Assembly (NCBI GenBank): GCA_009763385.1
Contig: CM019824.1
Coordinates: forward strand, 152,030,305 to 152,094,304
Source: Coix lacryma-jobi var. lacryma-jobi
Taxonomy: Eukaryota > Streptophyta > Magnoliopsida > Poales > Poaceae
Direction of reading: 5' to 3'
DNA length: 64,000 nt
How positions within the stretch are numbered: the stretch's first letter is position 1; every line of letters starts with the position of its first letter. Made by a program: the position numbers and the translations under genes. The notes beneath the pieces were generated by a model, which did no database searches, had not been told where the DNA came from, and worked only from the letters and a program-made list of their open reading frames with translations. Of this stretch, positions 1 to 10,314 are shown one piece after another.

Positions 1-234
1 CGAAGAGGGGATAAAACTAGCAAGAAATTGCTGAATATGTGAGGGTAATGAAGTTTACCTCTGGGATCTTGTCTTGAGTCGCCATCTGGGGGATTCGAAG
101 TGAAGTCGAGTTGCACTGGAGTTTGAATTTCTTAAGCGGCGGCTGCGGTGCCGAAAGATGAAAACCTAAAGAGGGAAAAACTTGCAGGCAATTTCGAAAT
201 AAAATTGACTTTTTATCCCGAAATTGAGGGGGCA
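1..234 (+). mobile_element. 3' end of the internal region of a Gypsy LTR retrotransposon, with polypurine tract
   Basis: This is the last non-coding part of an element whose body lies to the left of the window. A purine-rich tract at 221-234 (AAATTGAGGGGGCA) lies directly before a typical LTR start (TGTGTTAACA), the arrangement that primes plus-strand DNA synthesis in LTR retrotransposons. No open frame with recognisable pol residues remains here. The Gypsy assignment rests on the LTR style (TGTTAACAC start), which I know from grass Gypsy elements, and not on a coding domain, so it is moderate. Confidence 0.55.
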
Positions 235-1820
235 TGTGTTAACACTGGAATTTCGCACACATAAGAAGATGACAAGAGGGCCCAGTTGGCAGTAAGAAGA
301 GCATTCGACAGATATCTTGGTGGTCGGTTAATCCCCAAAGTTTCGGCAAGTGCCTATGCAGTCAGACATCTTGCGAAGCAGTGACTTCATTCGGAAAGTG
401 AATATGGCAGGTGGAGTCGGCTCGCACGAAAAGGAGCAAGGTGTTAGGGGACATCGAAAGAGAAATAGGAAAAAGGCTTGTATCTTTCCAGATTTTATTA
501 TGTAAATCGTGATCGTCTAGGACTCGTTTTCCGTCCAGGGTATAAATATAAACCCTCGACCATTGTAAAATGGTTCACAACCCACAACCATATCAATACA
601 AACCGGCCCCGTGCCATCTTCGAGTCCTTAGTCGTGTCGTCGAGTTCTTCAAGAGGAATCATCGATCCATCGACCTCCGTAAGTACCGGCAACCTTGTTA
701 TCATGTCTAGTATCATGCGGTGGATTTAGATATGATGCAAGTAGTCTCGTTCGTTAAGCTTAGTATCGTGCGGCGGATTTAAGCTTATGACGGGAGGTTT
801 TTGCTTATGCCTTGTATCGTGCGGCGGATTAAGTCATGGGTAAAAATAGTTATCGGCTCTATCAGATTTGGCAGATCTGATAGATTCATTAAGTTATCAT
901 GTGTTATGTGTTTTATTATTTAATTCTTGTAACACTCTTTTGCCCAATCTAGATTGATCTTTGTTCAGCCCTATTTTACAAGCTTGCTTGTGTTTCGTTA
1001 ATCATAAGATCATGACGGCTGAATCAACTTTCTATCTAGATTGTTACATGTTGTGGGTTCATACATGTCAATCACGGTTAGGCTTTGATGGAACTGGGTA
1101 TCGTGCGACAGATGCAGGTTTTAGATTGGTTTAATCATGCTTGCTTGTATGTTCCTTCTTCATGGACCCCAACTCGGCTAGTTTGCCAATCTTGGTTAAG
1201 CTTACGCGAGTAATGAACTTTTATAGATCTGTTCAAATACATGCATGCTTTTAGCTTGTTATAATTAGATTGTATCATGTGGTGGATTAATCTAATTATA
1301 AGAAGTGGTGTAGACTTATGGCAAGTGGTATCATGCGGTGGATTAGCTTCGCTTGAGTTTATGCTTGACGGGTCTATGAAGGCTAGACGTGCAGCAGACT
1401 AGTTGGATTAACCTATGCATGTGTTATTTGAATGGATTTATATTTGCAAGTTACCTATTTACAATGTTTTAATGATACCTTTCATCTGTTCAAGCATGTC
1501 TTTCTTTACATGTACATTCGGCAGTTAATATGCTTTACATGCCCTGTTCTCATACTAGCCGAATGACTTTATAAACATGCTCTGACAGACCGCTTCTATA
1601 GCTGTATGCCGTCGTGATTGGCTTTCAAAGCCGTACATATGGAACTGTCTGGTCTCACCCGACATGTTCCATTGGTATTCTCACAGTTTTATCCCTTGTT
1701 GGTTTTCAGGTCAAACCGACTGGCACGTTTCCGGATTCAACACACTCCGGGCACACGATTGAAGCTAGCTTTTTCGGCTTGCTGTGTGTTAGGCGTAAGG
1801 TGTCATATTTTGCGCCAATA
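235..1820 (+). mobile_element. 3' LTR of a Gypsy-type retrotransposon
   Basis: The LTR starts TGTGTTAACACTGGAATTTC after the polypurine tract. It probably ends at TGCGCCAATA (1811-1820), which looks like a decayed ...CCAACA terminus. A TATA-like stretch (TATAAATATAAACC, about 541-554) marks the likely U3 promoter. Downstream, a 17-base motif, GTATC[A/G]TGCGG[C/T]GGATT, recurs at 710, 763, 814, 1272 and 1328, with a weaker copy at 1098. The left boundary is good. The right boundary is an inference because the other LTR is outside the window and no target duplication can be checked. Confidence 0.5.
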
Positions 1821-2175
1821 GATTCATGGTCTAGAAGCAATGCATTAAGTTTGAGATGGATTGGATTTGGATTGGGGGTGAACCGAGAAACCCTAGGAAG
1901 GGGGGTGCTGTGAACGTCCATACCGGACATGTCCGGTTTTTCCCAGCAGAACAGAAAGCTTTCTGTTTTTCTCGATTCTGGCCCTCCATAGTTGATGTTA
2001 GGGGTATTATTAGATGTCTATAATTGTGTTGTAAACCTAGTGATCGATTTGATCTAGGTGCTTGCAATCCATGAGGCATTTAATCGTATCTCTATTAATT
2101 CAACTACTTTTGACACATCCTATGAATATGCTTCTGAGACATCTTTGTGGATTGTTTGGTCACAGGGCAGCAGCT
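1821..2175 (+). mobile_element. 5' internal part of the host LTR element, interrupted on the left by the Gypsy insertion
   Basis: No gene here. It lies between the Gypsy LTR and the gag-like gene, and I assign it to the element whose 3' LTR is 4744-7473. Support: the 16-base palindrome ACCGGACATGTCCGGT at 1922-1937, preceded by GTCCAT, is the motif repeated inside that LTR. It may be the end of the 5' LTR or the leader. No clear primer-binding site was found. Confidence 0.4.
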
Positions 2176-4015
2176 ATGAGTGATAGAATCGAGCCTCGAA
2201 CCAAGACTAGACATGATCCAGCAAGGGAAAGGCATAAGAAGAGGAGGCAAGATTCTCACCCTAGCTTGTCAGTTAGAGGCAGCAGTGACAGTGGGAGTGG
2301 TAGTGGTCGTGGCACTACTAGACTTCCGACGGGAGGTGCCTCTAGAGCCTCTCAGCAGTTTGCAGCTCGTGATGACATAGAGGAAGAAGAGGAAGAGGAA
2401 GAAGAGATTGAAGAATAAGAAGAAGGAGAGGAAGAAGAGGAAGAAGATGCACCTCAGCAGCAGCAGGAAGGACTACACTTTAGGGCACTTGCGATATGCC
2501 CTGCTGCCCTGATTCCTGCTTGGGTGGCTCGTGTGGACTATCGAGAGTCCGGTGGTGCACAGAAGGCCAGGAGAGAGCGGAGGAGAGACCCCAGGGGACA
2601 GGAGAGGAACATCTATGACTACAGGTTTCACACCATGTTTCATATTGACTATTATGAGAAGGTGCTTCTGACTAGAAACTCAATGATTATCAAGGCTCAG
2701 TATGTTGATTGACATCATGCTAGAGATCATCACCGCCTTCAGTTGAGCATGCTATTGCTATTTGCCAGCAGACAGGCCTCTACAGTATTCTGGAGTTTCA
2801 GCATGACTGGTGTGATGAGGTGATAGCCTAGTTCTATGCCACCTTATACGTTGAGGAGTCTGACGAGATTGATGAGAAGAGGATGAACTGGATGACTGAG
2901 GGTGTCTGGCACTCTGTGACTTACAGAGAGTTTGCAGGGTATCTAGGCTTTGACGAGGAGGACTTTAAGAGAGATTGTATTCACGATGAGGTTGTACTTC
3001 CTCCAGAGCAGCTCGGGTACATGTACCCACCACCTCTTCCTGCTGGGGCAGTTGTAGGGAAGGTGAGAGGTATTCACCCCACCTATGGCTATCTCAACAG
3101 GATGCTCAGGGCCACGATTGATTGCAAGTCAGGAGACAGAGGGACACTTGCAGACTACATGAGGAACCTCCTGCACAGGTTAGCACCAGGAGCACAGCCC
3201 TTCAGCATCTTTGACTTTATCTGGTGTGAGATCAAGAGAGTGGGAGACAGGCCACTCAAGGGATGTGGATTTGCACCATATATTCAGCATATGATTGAGC
3301 AGCAGCTTGGTGCCACTTTCACCTACGACCACTCGCACGGGCCTTTGAGATTCCAGGCAGACCTTCCTGAGTCCCCTATACCTCCACCTGCACTAGGGGC
3401 AGTTCCAGCACCAGTAGAGCCATAGCAAGAGGACCTAGGTGCAGCAGCAACAGCAGGAGGAGGAGGAGCAGCTAGGACAGGTTCTCCACAGCCACACACT
3501 CGCTCACACTCCACCTCTCAGGGATGTGGCAGGCAGCTCTCTCTCTTGCGCAAGTTACTTGGCAGTGTTCTCGGTGTGTGCAAGGACGTCAATGTGGTCA
3601 AGGCTCAGCAGCACCGTGAGAGGCAGGCTAGGAGAGAAGACTCGAGGACGCTGAAGATGCTTCACGAGCACTACAGGTTTCAGCCCCCAAGGTCCCCACC
3701 GTCAGATGACGAGTCTGAGCAGCCTGAGATGTTTGAGCAGCAGCAGCAGAGATATGAGAGGGAGTTTGACGAGCTTGCAGAGCGTCAGAGTCAGGGAGCA
3801 GAGACAAAGCAGTAGAGTCAGAGGCAGGGAGCAGAGGCAGAGTAGCAGCCCCACGACACCCTTCCTTTAGCTTCCAGGTTCTCTACAGACCCCTAGCCTC
3901 GTCCTAGTTCAGCTGAGGAGTTGCTTTAGATATGTGGGACAGTTTCCTTGGTGGTACCTACGGCTACCTTGACCCAGGACAGAGTTCTCGGCAGCCTGGG
4001 GACGACGATGAGTGA
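2176..4015 (+). pseudogene. decayed gag-like gene of a non-autonomous plant LTR element (putative plant transposon protein type)
   Basis: The start at ATG 2176 (MSDRIEPRTKTRHDP) gives a basic, Ser/Gly-rich N-terminus, then an acidic run, then the core with WMTEGVWHSVTYREFAGYLGF and KGCGFAPYIQHMI, then a Gln-rich coiled-coil-like C-terminus. The core matches the style of the putative plant transposon protein domain that is common in grass LTR elements lacking pol. The frame is broken by stops at 2416, 2829, 3423, 3813, 3843, 3894 and 3927, and by at least two frameshifts: between 2712 and 2829, and before 3932, where the last frame ends in GDDDE and TGA at 4013. Most stops are TAG where CAG (Gln) fits. 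No protease or reverse transcriptase follows, so the element depended on others. Confidence 0.65.
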
Positions 4016-4743
4016 CAGCTTTGCCTGCAGCCCTCCCTGTGTCATCTTTGAGCTTCTAGTTTACCTTTTTGGAGATAGATGACAAAGGGGGAGAGATAGT
4101 TGATTAGAGCTTCCAGACGTCATGTTATCAGTTATGTATCTTGTATCTGGAGATTTGTACTGCAGGTGGTGGATCTATCAGAGTTTGAGCTTTATTGTAA
4201 TATCATGAGTCATGTATGAGTTCTTTTGTGTTTTAGATGGCAGAGACATCTTTGTGATGAGACATGATCCTTATCTTGTAATATAATCTATCTTAGTGGT
4301 TGTGGACTTGAGAAATGATGAGACATGATCCTTATCTTGTAATATAATCTATCTTAGTAGTTGTGGACTTGAGAAATCTTTGTGTGAGTGCTATGTGTGT
4401 GACATGAGTAGTAATTTCTTTTTCATAAGTTCTCTACTTATTAGTGTGTTGCATACGCCTTGGTGTATTGTTTTTCCTATTGTCCTATGTGATATATCTT
4501 GTCATATGGATCACGATTTATATTGCTCACACACTTGCATTTCTCGGATGCAATGATTTAGGGGGAGTTTCCAACTCACCTTAGTATGTGCAAATTGACA
4601 TTTTGAGGTCCTTTATGAATTCAATTCATGTTGCACATATTAAGAGGGAGCTCTTCATAAATCATTGAACCCATAAGCTAAATTGTTTTATCCTTTTGTA
4701 AGATTTAATCAAGGTTGTCATCAATCACCAAAAAGGGAGAGTT
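4016..4743 (+). mobile_element. 3' untranslated region and polypurine tract of the non-autonomous LTR element
   Basis: Non-coding. It contains a perfect-looking 61-bp tandem duplication (4256-4316 and 4317-4377, one G/A mismatch seen). It ends in the purine tract CCAAAAAGGGAGAGT (4729-4743) directly before the LTR. The phrase TCATCAATCACCAAAAAGGG before the LTR is typical of grass Copia Maximus/SIRE-style elements. Confidence 0.6.
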
Positions 4744-5663
4744 TGAAAGTGCATGTTGCACTTAAGTGTGATTTTGGATGATTTGATGACAATAATGATT
4801 AAAGATCTAATATGTTTGCTAAGTGTGACACAGGGAAAGGATTATCTCACTATGTACTTGAAATGGAATGCAAAGCCAAAATGATGGATTGTTGTATGAA
4901 AATCATGTCACAAGCACAAGACAACAATGAGATTGATATTGATGAAAAGGCTATCATATGCACAATATACTTGGAATGAAATGCAAAGCCCAAATGATGA
5001 ATTGTTGTATGAAAATCACATCACAAGCACATGACAACAATAGGAATGATATTGATGTAAAGGGCTATCGTATTGTGGGATAATCATGGTTCATATACGA
5101 TTGCTAAGAAAGGATTCAAAACGAAGTATGGTTGAATGGCTTGAAATGGTGAAGATAGCAAGGAAAGAGTCTTTGAGGTACTAAGCAAGGGTGAAGGGCA
5201 AGCGACGGCTTGGCGGCTGAAGAACCTAGCTAGAGTGAAGAAGAAAGTACTTGCATTTAGTCGAAGGATCAATCAAGCTTGAAGATCGCATCTAGTGGAG
5301 AATCAACATTCCTAGCAACGATATTGATTGAAGTGACTTGACACATTTGGAATTCCATTGAATCACTTGGATGGAGTCAAGTCACATGTTCAAGATGGCT
5401 ATGCTCGAGGGATATCTACTTCTAAACATGACAATCATTCCTCCCAATATAGAAAATGAAGAGAAGCGGTTTTGGTTCAAATGGAGATCAACTCAAGAGG
5501 TTTAAAATTCGTATTTCAATTTTAAACTTGAGTAAATAGGAATGTCGTACTATTAAGAGGGATGCAACATATAGTAAATGATTCTTCATAAGTGCTCAAA
5601 CCAACCTAAGTGAGACATGAGAGAGCTAGAACTAACTTTTAGCATGTTGTTGCACTGTCTGTC

Positions 5664-7230
5664 CATACCGGACATGTCCGGTATGCATACGGTATGCCGG
5701 TATGAGCCCACAGCGGTGCAGCCTCCCTTCGGGCTTGCTAGTTGACCTGGTGCAGGGAGTCCATACATACCGGACATGTCCGGTATGAACCTACATCGGT
5801 GCAGTTTTCCTGTGGTCTGGTAGTTAGTCCTGGCACAATGAAGTCATACATACCGGATATGTCCGGTATTTGCAGATCTCTGACTAACAGACTGTATACG
5901 GGCGGTACTACCACCCCTTGGGTCGGTACTACCGGCCGGTACTACCGGCTTTATAGTGGTACTACCGGTAGGCCAAAATTGGCCCAACACAGAAAGGTTG
6001 CGAAACCCCCTCTTAGCTACCGGTACTACCGACCTGGTGGTCGGTACTACCAGGATCCTATCCTGGGTTTGAAAGTTGGTTGGTTAAGGATGTTTCTCAC
6101 GCAGTGAAGTCATACCGGACATGTCTGGTATGAACCTACATCGGTGCAGTTTTCCTGTGGTTCTGTAGTTAGTCCTGGCGCAATGAAGTCATACCGGACA
6201 TGTCCGGTATGCATACCGGACATGTCCAGTATGCATACCGGACATGTCCAGTATTTGCGGATCTCTGACTAACAGACTGTATACGGGCGGTACTACCGCC
6301 CCTTGGGTCGGTACTACCGGTCGGTACTACCGGCTTTATAGCGGTACTACCGGTAGGCCAAAATTGGCCCAACACAGTTGTGAAACCCCCTCTTAGCTAC
6401 CGGTACTACCGACCTGGTGGTCGATACTACCGGGATCCTATCCGGGGTTAGAAAGTTGGTTGGTTAAGGATGTTTCTCACGCAGTGAAGTCATACCGGAC
6501 ATGTCCGGTATGAGATGACTCAGCCAACGGCTAGAAAACGGCTAGTTTTGAAAGTGGGCTTATAAATACCCCCAAGCCTCCTCCTTTGGGGGGCTGCTGA
6601 TTCTACTGGTTCCCACACTCATTCTAAAGCTTTCAAAACACTTTCCAAGCCTCTCTTAGTGAGTGATTGACCTCTAATTGCCAAATCGATTTGTGGGTTG
6701 AGAGAGATTCAAAATTAGAGAGCAAGCCACCTCTTGAGCACTTGTGCAAATCGTCGATCTTGTTGTGCGCATTCGTTACTCTTGGACTCTACGGTCCTAG
6801 ACGGCTAGGTGTCGCCGTTGAGCACCCAAGAGATTTGTGGAGTGCCTCGGAAAGTTTGTGAAGGTTCGATCTCTCCTCAAAAGAGATCAACTAGTGGAAG
6901 GAGCATTGCGGGTGAAATAGACCGCGACTAGAGTGACCTGTGGTGTCCTCTAGAGCCCACCTTTGTGGTAGCTCGCAGCCGGCTCAACGGAGAGTAGGAC
7001 CCGAGGGGGTGCCGAACTTCGGTAAAACAAATACCGTGTCATCCTCTTGTGTATTACATTTGGTTATTTGTTATTCTCCGTTGTGCTAGTCCTCTTGCAG
7101 GGAATCAGCATCATAGATACATCATACACATTGCTTGCAGGTTGTGTGAGAAATTGGAAAAGAAAAGGAGAAGTCCTGCACAACACGTGCATACCGGACA
7201 AGTCCGGTATTGATACCGGACATGTCCGGT
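5664..7230. repeat. cluster of 16-22-bp palindromes, core ACCGGACATGTCCGGT
   Basis: Perfect 16-base cores lie at 5667, 5769, 6193, 6494 and 7215. One-base variants are at 5852, 6114, 6215, 6237 and 7193. At 5664-5685 the palindrome extends to 22 bp. The same core occurs once outside the LTR at 1922. Between copies lie repeats of GGTACTACCGG (5910-5970, 6035-6050, 6288-6350, 6405-6430). All are in the U3 side, upstream of the TATA box, except the 7193/7215 pair, which lies in the transcribed part. Confidence 0.85.
5784..6490 (+). repeat. 345-bp tandem duplication in the LTR
   Basis: The stretch beginning ATGAACCTACATCGGTGCAG at 5785 recurs at 6130 and stays alignable to about 6480, including the GGTACTACCGG block and the segment GAAAGTTGGTTGGTTAAGGA. 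The second copy holds one extra palindrome pair and lacks a few bases (for example after CAACACAG). This increases the number of palindromes in the LTR. Confidence 0.75.
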
Positions 7231-7473
7231 ATTTACTGACTGTGCCCAATTGGTTTATTCCTTGAGCAAATCTTTGTGGTGCAGGGTGTTAGCTTCTAGG
7301 TGTTTTAAATACTTGTCATATACTTTGTGTTTGTCTCTTGAGGGGTTGTTTCACTCCGATTGGGAGTTTCCAAGTAATTGGAAACTCGCATACTAATTGC
7401 TTCCGCATTATAAGTTGAAAATTTTCAGAAACGCCTATTCACCCCCCTCTAGGCGACACATTAGATCCTTTCA

Positions 7474-10275
7474 GAAACCCACCAGGGGACCGATAGGATG
7501 CCAATGGTTGGTCCAGAAAAGTGACTTGTTGCCGTTGCCAACAATGAAGCGGGTCGAGGCACGGAACATGGCTCCTACCTTCTTCTCCCTCGGGGCCAGC
7601 AGCACTGCCAAAATTGAGTCCAGGTTTGTGCGGCGCTGCCATTCCCAGCGCAACCTCAGCGCCATGCCCAGCGCCCTGAGGTACGGCAAGCCGAGCCCGC
7701 CGAGATCGCGTGGGGAACAGACAACCGCCCAGCTCACCTTGCATCTTTCGCCACAGACCGAGTTGGCGCCCGCCCAAATGAAGGCCTGTCGGGCTTTGTC
7801 GATGGCCTCAAGTGCCCAGGCAGAGAGGGAGCAGCAGATTGAGACATGGACAGGGATGGCCGAGAGAGTAGAGCGGGTGAGGGTTGTTCTACCCGTGGCA
7901 TTAAGAAGGTTACCCTTCCATGTCGGGATACGCGAAGCCATCGCATCCACCAAGACCTGCTCCGCGTGCCTGCTGAGTCTTGTCGTTGATAGCGGTGCAC
8001 TGAGGTATTTGGTTGGGAACCCCGTTTCGCGACATGGAACACCTCTCGGAAGGCTGCCACATCGCCCGGAGAGGAGACGATCGGCGTCACTTCGCACTTC
8101 TCCTCGTTCGTCTGGAGCCCAGAGGCGCCCGCGAACACCTCGAGCAGCCGCCGCATGCAGGCGTCGTCCCCGGCAGTGGGCGTCAGGAAGACAACCAAGT
8201 CGTCTGCGTACACGGACGCCCAACACTTGGCCGCATCACCTGGTAGGGGCACAAGAAGCCCGTGGCGGTCTGCCTCCTTTATCATGGCGTTAAGCACTTC
8301 CATGACCAGCACGAAGAGGAACGGGGACAAGGGGTCGCCCTGCCGAAGTCCGCGTGCATGGCAAATGCGTTGGCCTGCCCTTCCATTAACCAGAACCCGG
8401 GTGCTTGCTGTGTGTAGCATGGCCAAGATCCACTCGCGCCAGCAGGAAGGAAAGCCAAAGTGTTGAAGCACCTCAAGTAGGAATGGCCAGGCCACTATGT
8501 CGAATGCCTTTGCCAGATCCACCTTCAGCAAGATCAAAGGGAAGCGCTTGGCGTGTAGGTAGCGGCATGTAAGTTGGACGACACGAAAGTTCTCATGGAT
8601 CCGTCTCCCCTTGATGAAGGCGGACTGGTTGAGTTTCACAAGTTCTGGCATCCTGGGAGCTAAACGCATCGCCAGCCCCTTGGCGAAGAGCTTGCCGACC
8701 AAGTGAATGAGGATGATGGGCCTGTAATCTTTCAACCCTTGTGGCTCTTGAGTTTTGTGAAGCAGCACCATTAGCGCACCATTTACGTGATGGAAGCTTC
8801 TGAAGTGGAGCTCCCAGAACGCTTGGAAGGCGCGCTTGACATCTAGTGCCACGACCTCCTAAGCCGCCTTCAGGAATGCCCCCGAGAACCCATCTAGCCC
8901 CGGGGCCCTGTCCGAAGACGTCTCACGCACAATGGCAGCCAGTTCTACGTCCGAGAATGGCGCAGCGAGTTCTTGCAGATCAGTGCTCGGCAGCTGCAGC
9001 AGATGGAGATCAATGCGATGCCTGCGGTTGAATGGAGAACCAAGCAGGCCATGGTAGTAGTCGAACATAATCCTGGCCTTCGCTTCCTCCTTAGAGAAAG
9101 TTTGTCTTTGTGCACCAACGCAGGCATGAAGTTTTTACGTCTCCTGTGGCACGCCTGAACGTGGAAGAAGCGTGTGCATGCATCTCCTTCTCTGAGGTAG
9201 CGAACACGCACTCGTTGCCTGGCCATTGTACGCGCCATGGACGCTAAGCCCAAAACCGAAGCCTTTAGTTCCTGGTGTCATTCTCTCTCGCCGACTAAAA
9301 GTTGCCGTGTTTCCTGTGCAAGGTCCAGCTCAAGGATGACTGCCCGTGCAGCGGCCAGCTGTAGCTTGATGTCGCCCACATTGGAGGGCCGCCAACTTTT
9401 AAGCGCGCGCGCGCGAGAAAGCGGATCTTCTGATCAAGCGCGCGGCATGGGTCAACATCCCAGATTGTCGGTCCCCAAGAGTCATGCACCACATCGAGGA
9501 ACCCATGTATCTTGATTCAGCAACTTTTGAAACGGAACCTGGGAGCCCCCCCAAGCTCAGCGCACAGGAGAAGAAGCATCGGAGCATGATCAGAAGAGTC
9601 AGACGACAAGCAACGTAGGTGGTGGTTCGGAAGGGCCTCCAGCCAATCCACGTTGCTAAAGGCTCTGTCGATACGCTCAAGAGTTGGGTGCGCTCTCTGG
9701 TTGGACCACGTGAAGAGACGTCCATGCAAGTTAAGCTCCGCAAGAAGCAGCTCGTCGATGGCGTCCCTGAATAGGCGCATGAGGCCACGGTTTAGGCGGC
9801 TGTTGTTCTTGTCACTGGCCTTGTAAATTAGGTTGAAATCCCCGCAGAGTAGCCAAGGCCCGGCACAGGCGTTGCTAACATCACGCAGCTCAAGAAGGAA
9901 TGAGCGCTTATCATTTAGAGACGGCGATGCCGGGCCATAGACGTTCGTGAGCCACCATGGATCCCCCTGCGTGCCAAGCGGGCTGAGCTTCACCGTGACA
10001 GAGAAACGACGCACACTGCAATCAGAAGGAAGCCAGAGGTCCCTGCGCCAGCAGGTGACAGCCCCCCCGGTCGTGCCAGCCGCTGGAAGGTACGCATAAT
10101 CAAAGTCACTTCCTACGATATCAGAGTTTAGGAATACATCAAGGATTTCTAGCTTGGTTTCCTGAAGGCAAACGATCGAAGGTCGGTGGGCTGAGACGAC
10201 ATTGCGGACAACACTTCGCCGCGCTTGAGTGTTAAGCCCGTGAACATTCCAGAACAACAACTGGTTGGCACTCAT
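7474..10275 (-). pseudogene. LINE ORF2: endonuclease and reverse transcriptase, broken
   Basis: The start is taken at the internal Met of MSANQLLFWNVHGLN (10275). The apurinic-like endonuclease shows NVHGLN, QETK, GDFN and SDHAP, the residues expected for metal binding and catalysis. The linker carries RVRYLREGDACTRFFHVQACH. The reverse transcriptase has NQSAFIKGRRI, VDLAKAFD, GLRQGDPLSP and the active-site YADD (codons at 8199-8210). Reading changes frame near 9517, 9250-9070 and 8010, and a stop interrupts the frame near 8858. The C-terminal zinc-finger domain is missing because of the LTR at 7473. The protein would nick DNA and copy its own RNA at the nick; this copy cannot. Confidence 0.8.
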
Positions 10276-10314
10276 TGAGAAACTACTTGGCGGCAAGGAC
10301 GGCGCGAGCAACAG

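Larger units (their letters stand above)
4744..7473 (+). mobile_element. 3' LTR (2730 bp), Copia Maximus/SIRE-like in style
   Basis: The LTR begins TGAAAGTGCATG and ends CTAGGCGACACATTAGATCCTTTCA in two steps (CTAGGCGACACATTAG, then ATCCTTTCA), giving TGAAAG...CTTTCA inverted ends. A TATA box (TTATAAATACC) is near 6560-6570. It contains a 113-bp tandem duplication (from 4855 and 4968), a 345-bp tandem duplication (from about 5784 and 6130), and many copies of a CCGGACATGTCCGG palindrome. It ends inside the minus-strand LINE ORF2, so the element inserted into that LINE. The expected target duplication copy on this side is GAAAC (7474-7478). The class assignment rests on terminal sequences only. 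Confidence 0.75.

Noticed and set aside
7397..8293. Plus-strand open frame of 298 codons
   Set aside because: Lies antisense to the LINE reverse transcriptase and partly in the LTR; no recognisable protein.
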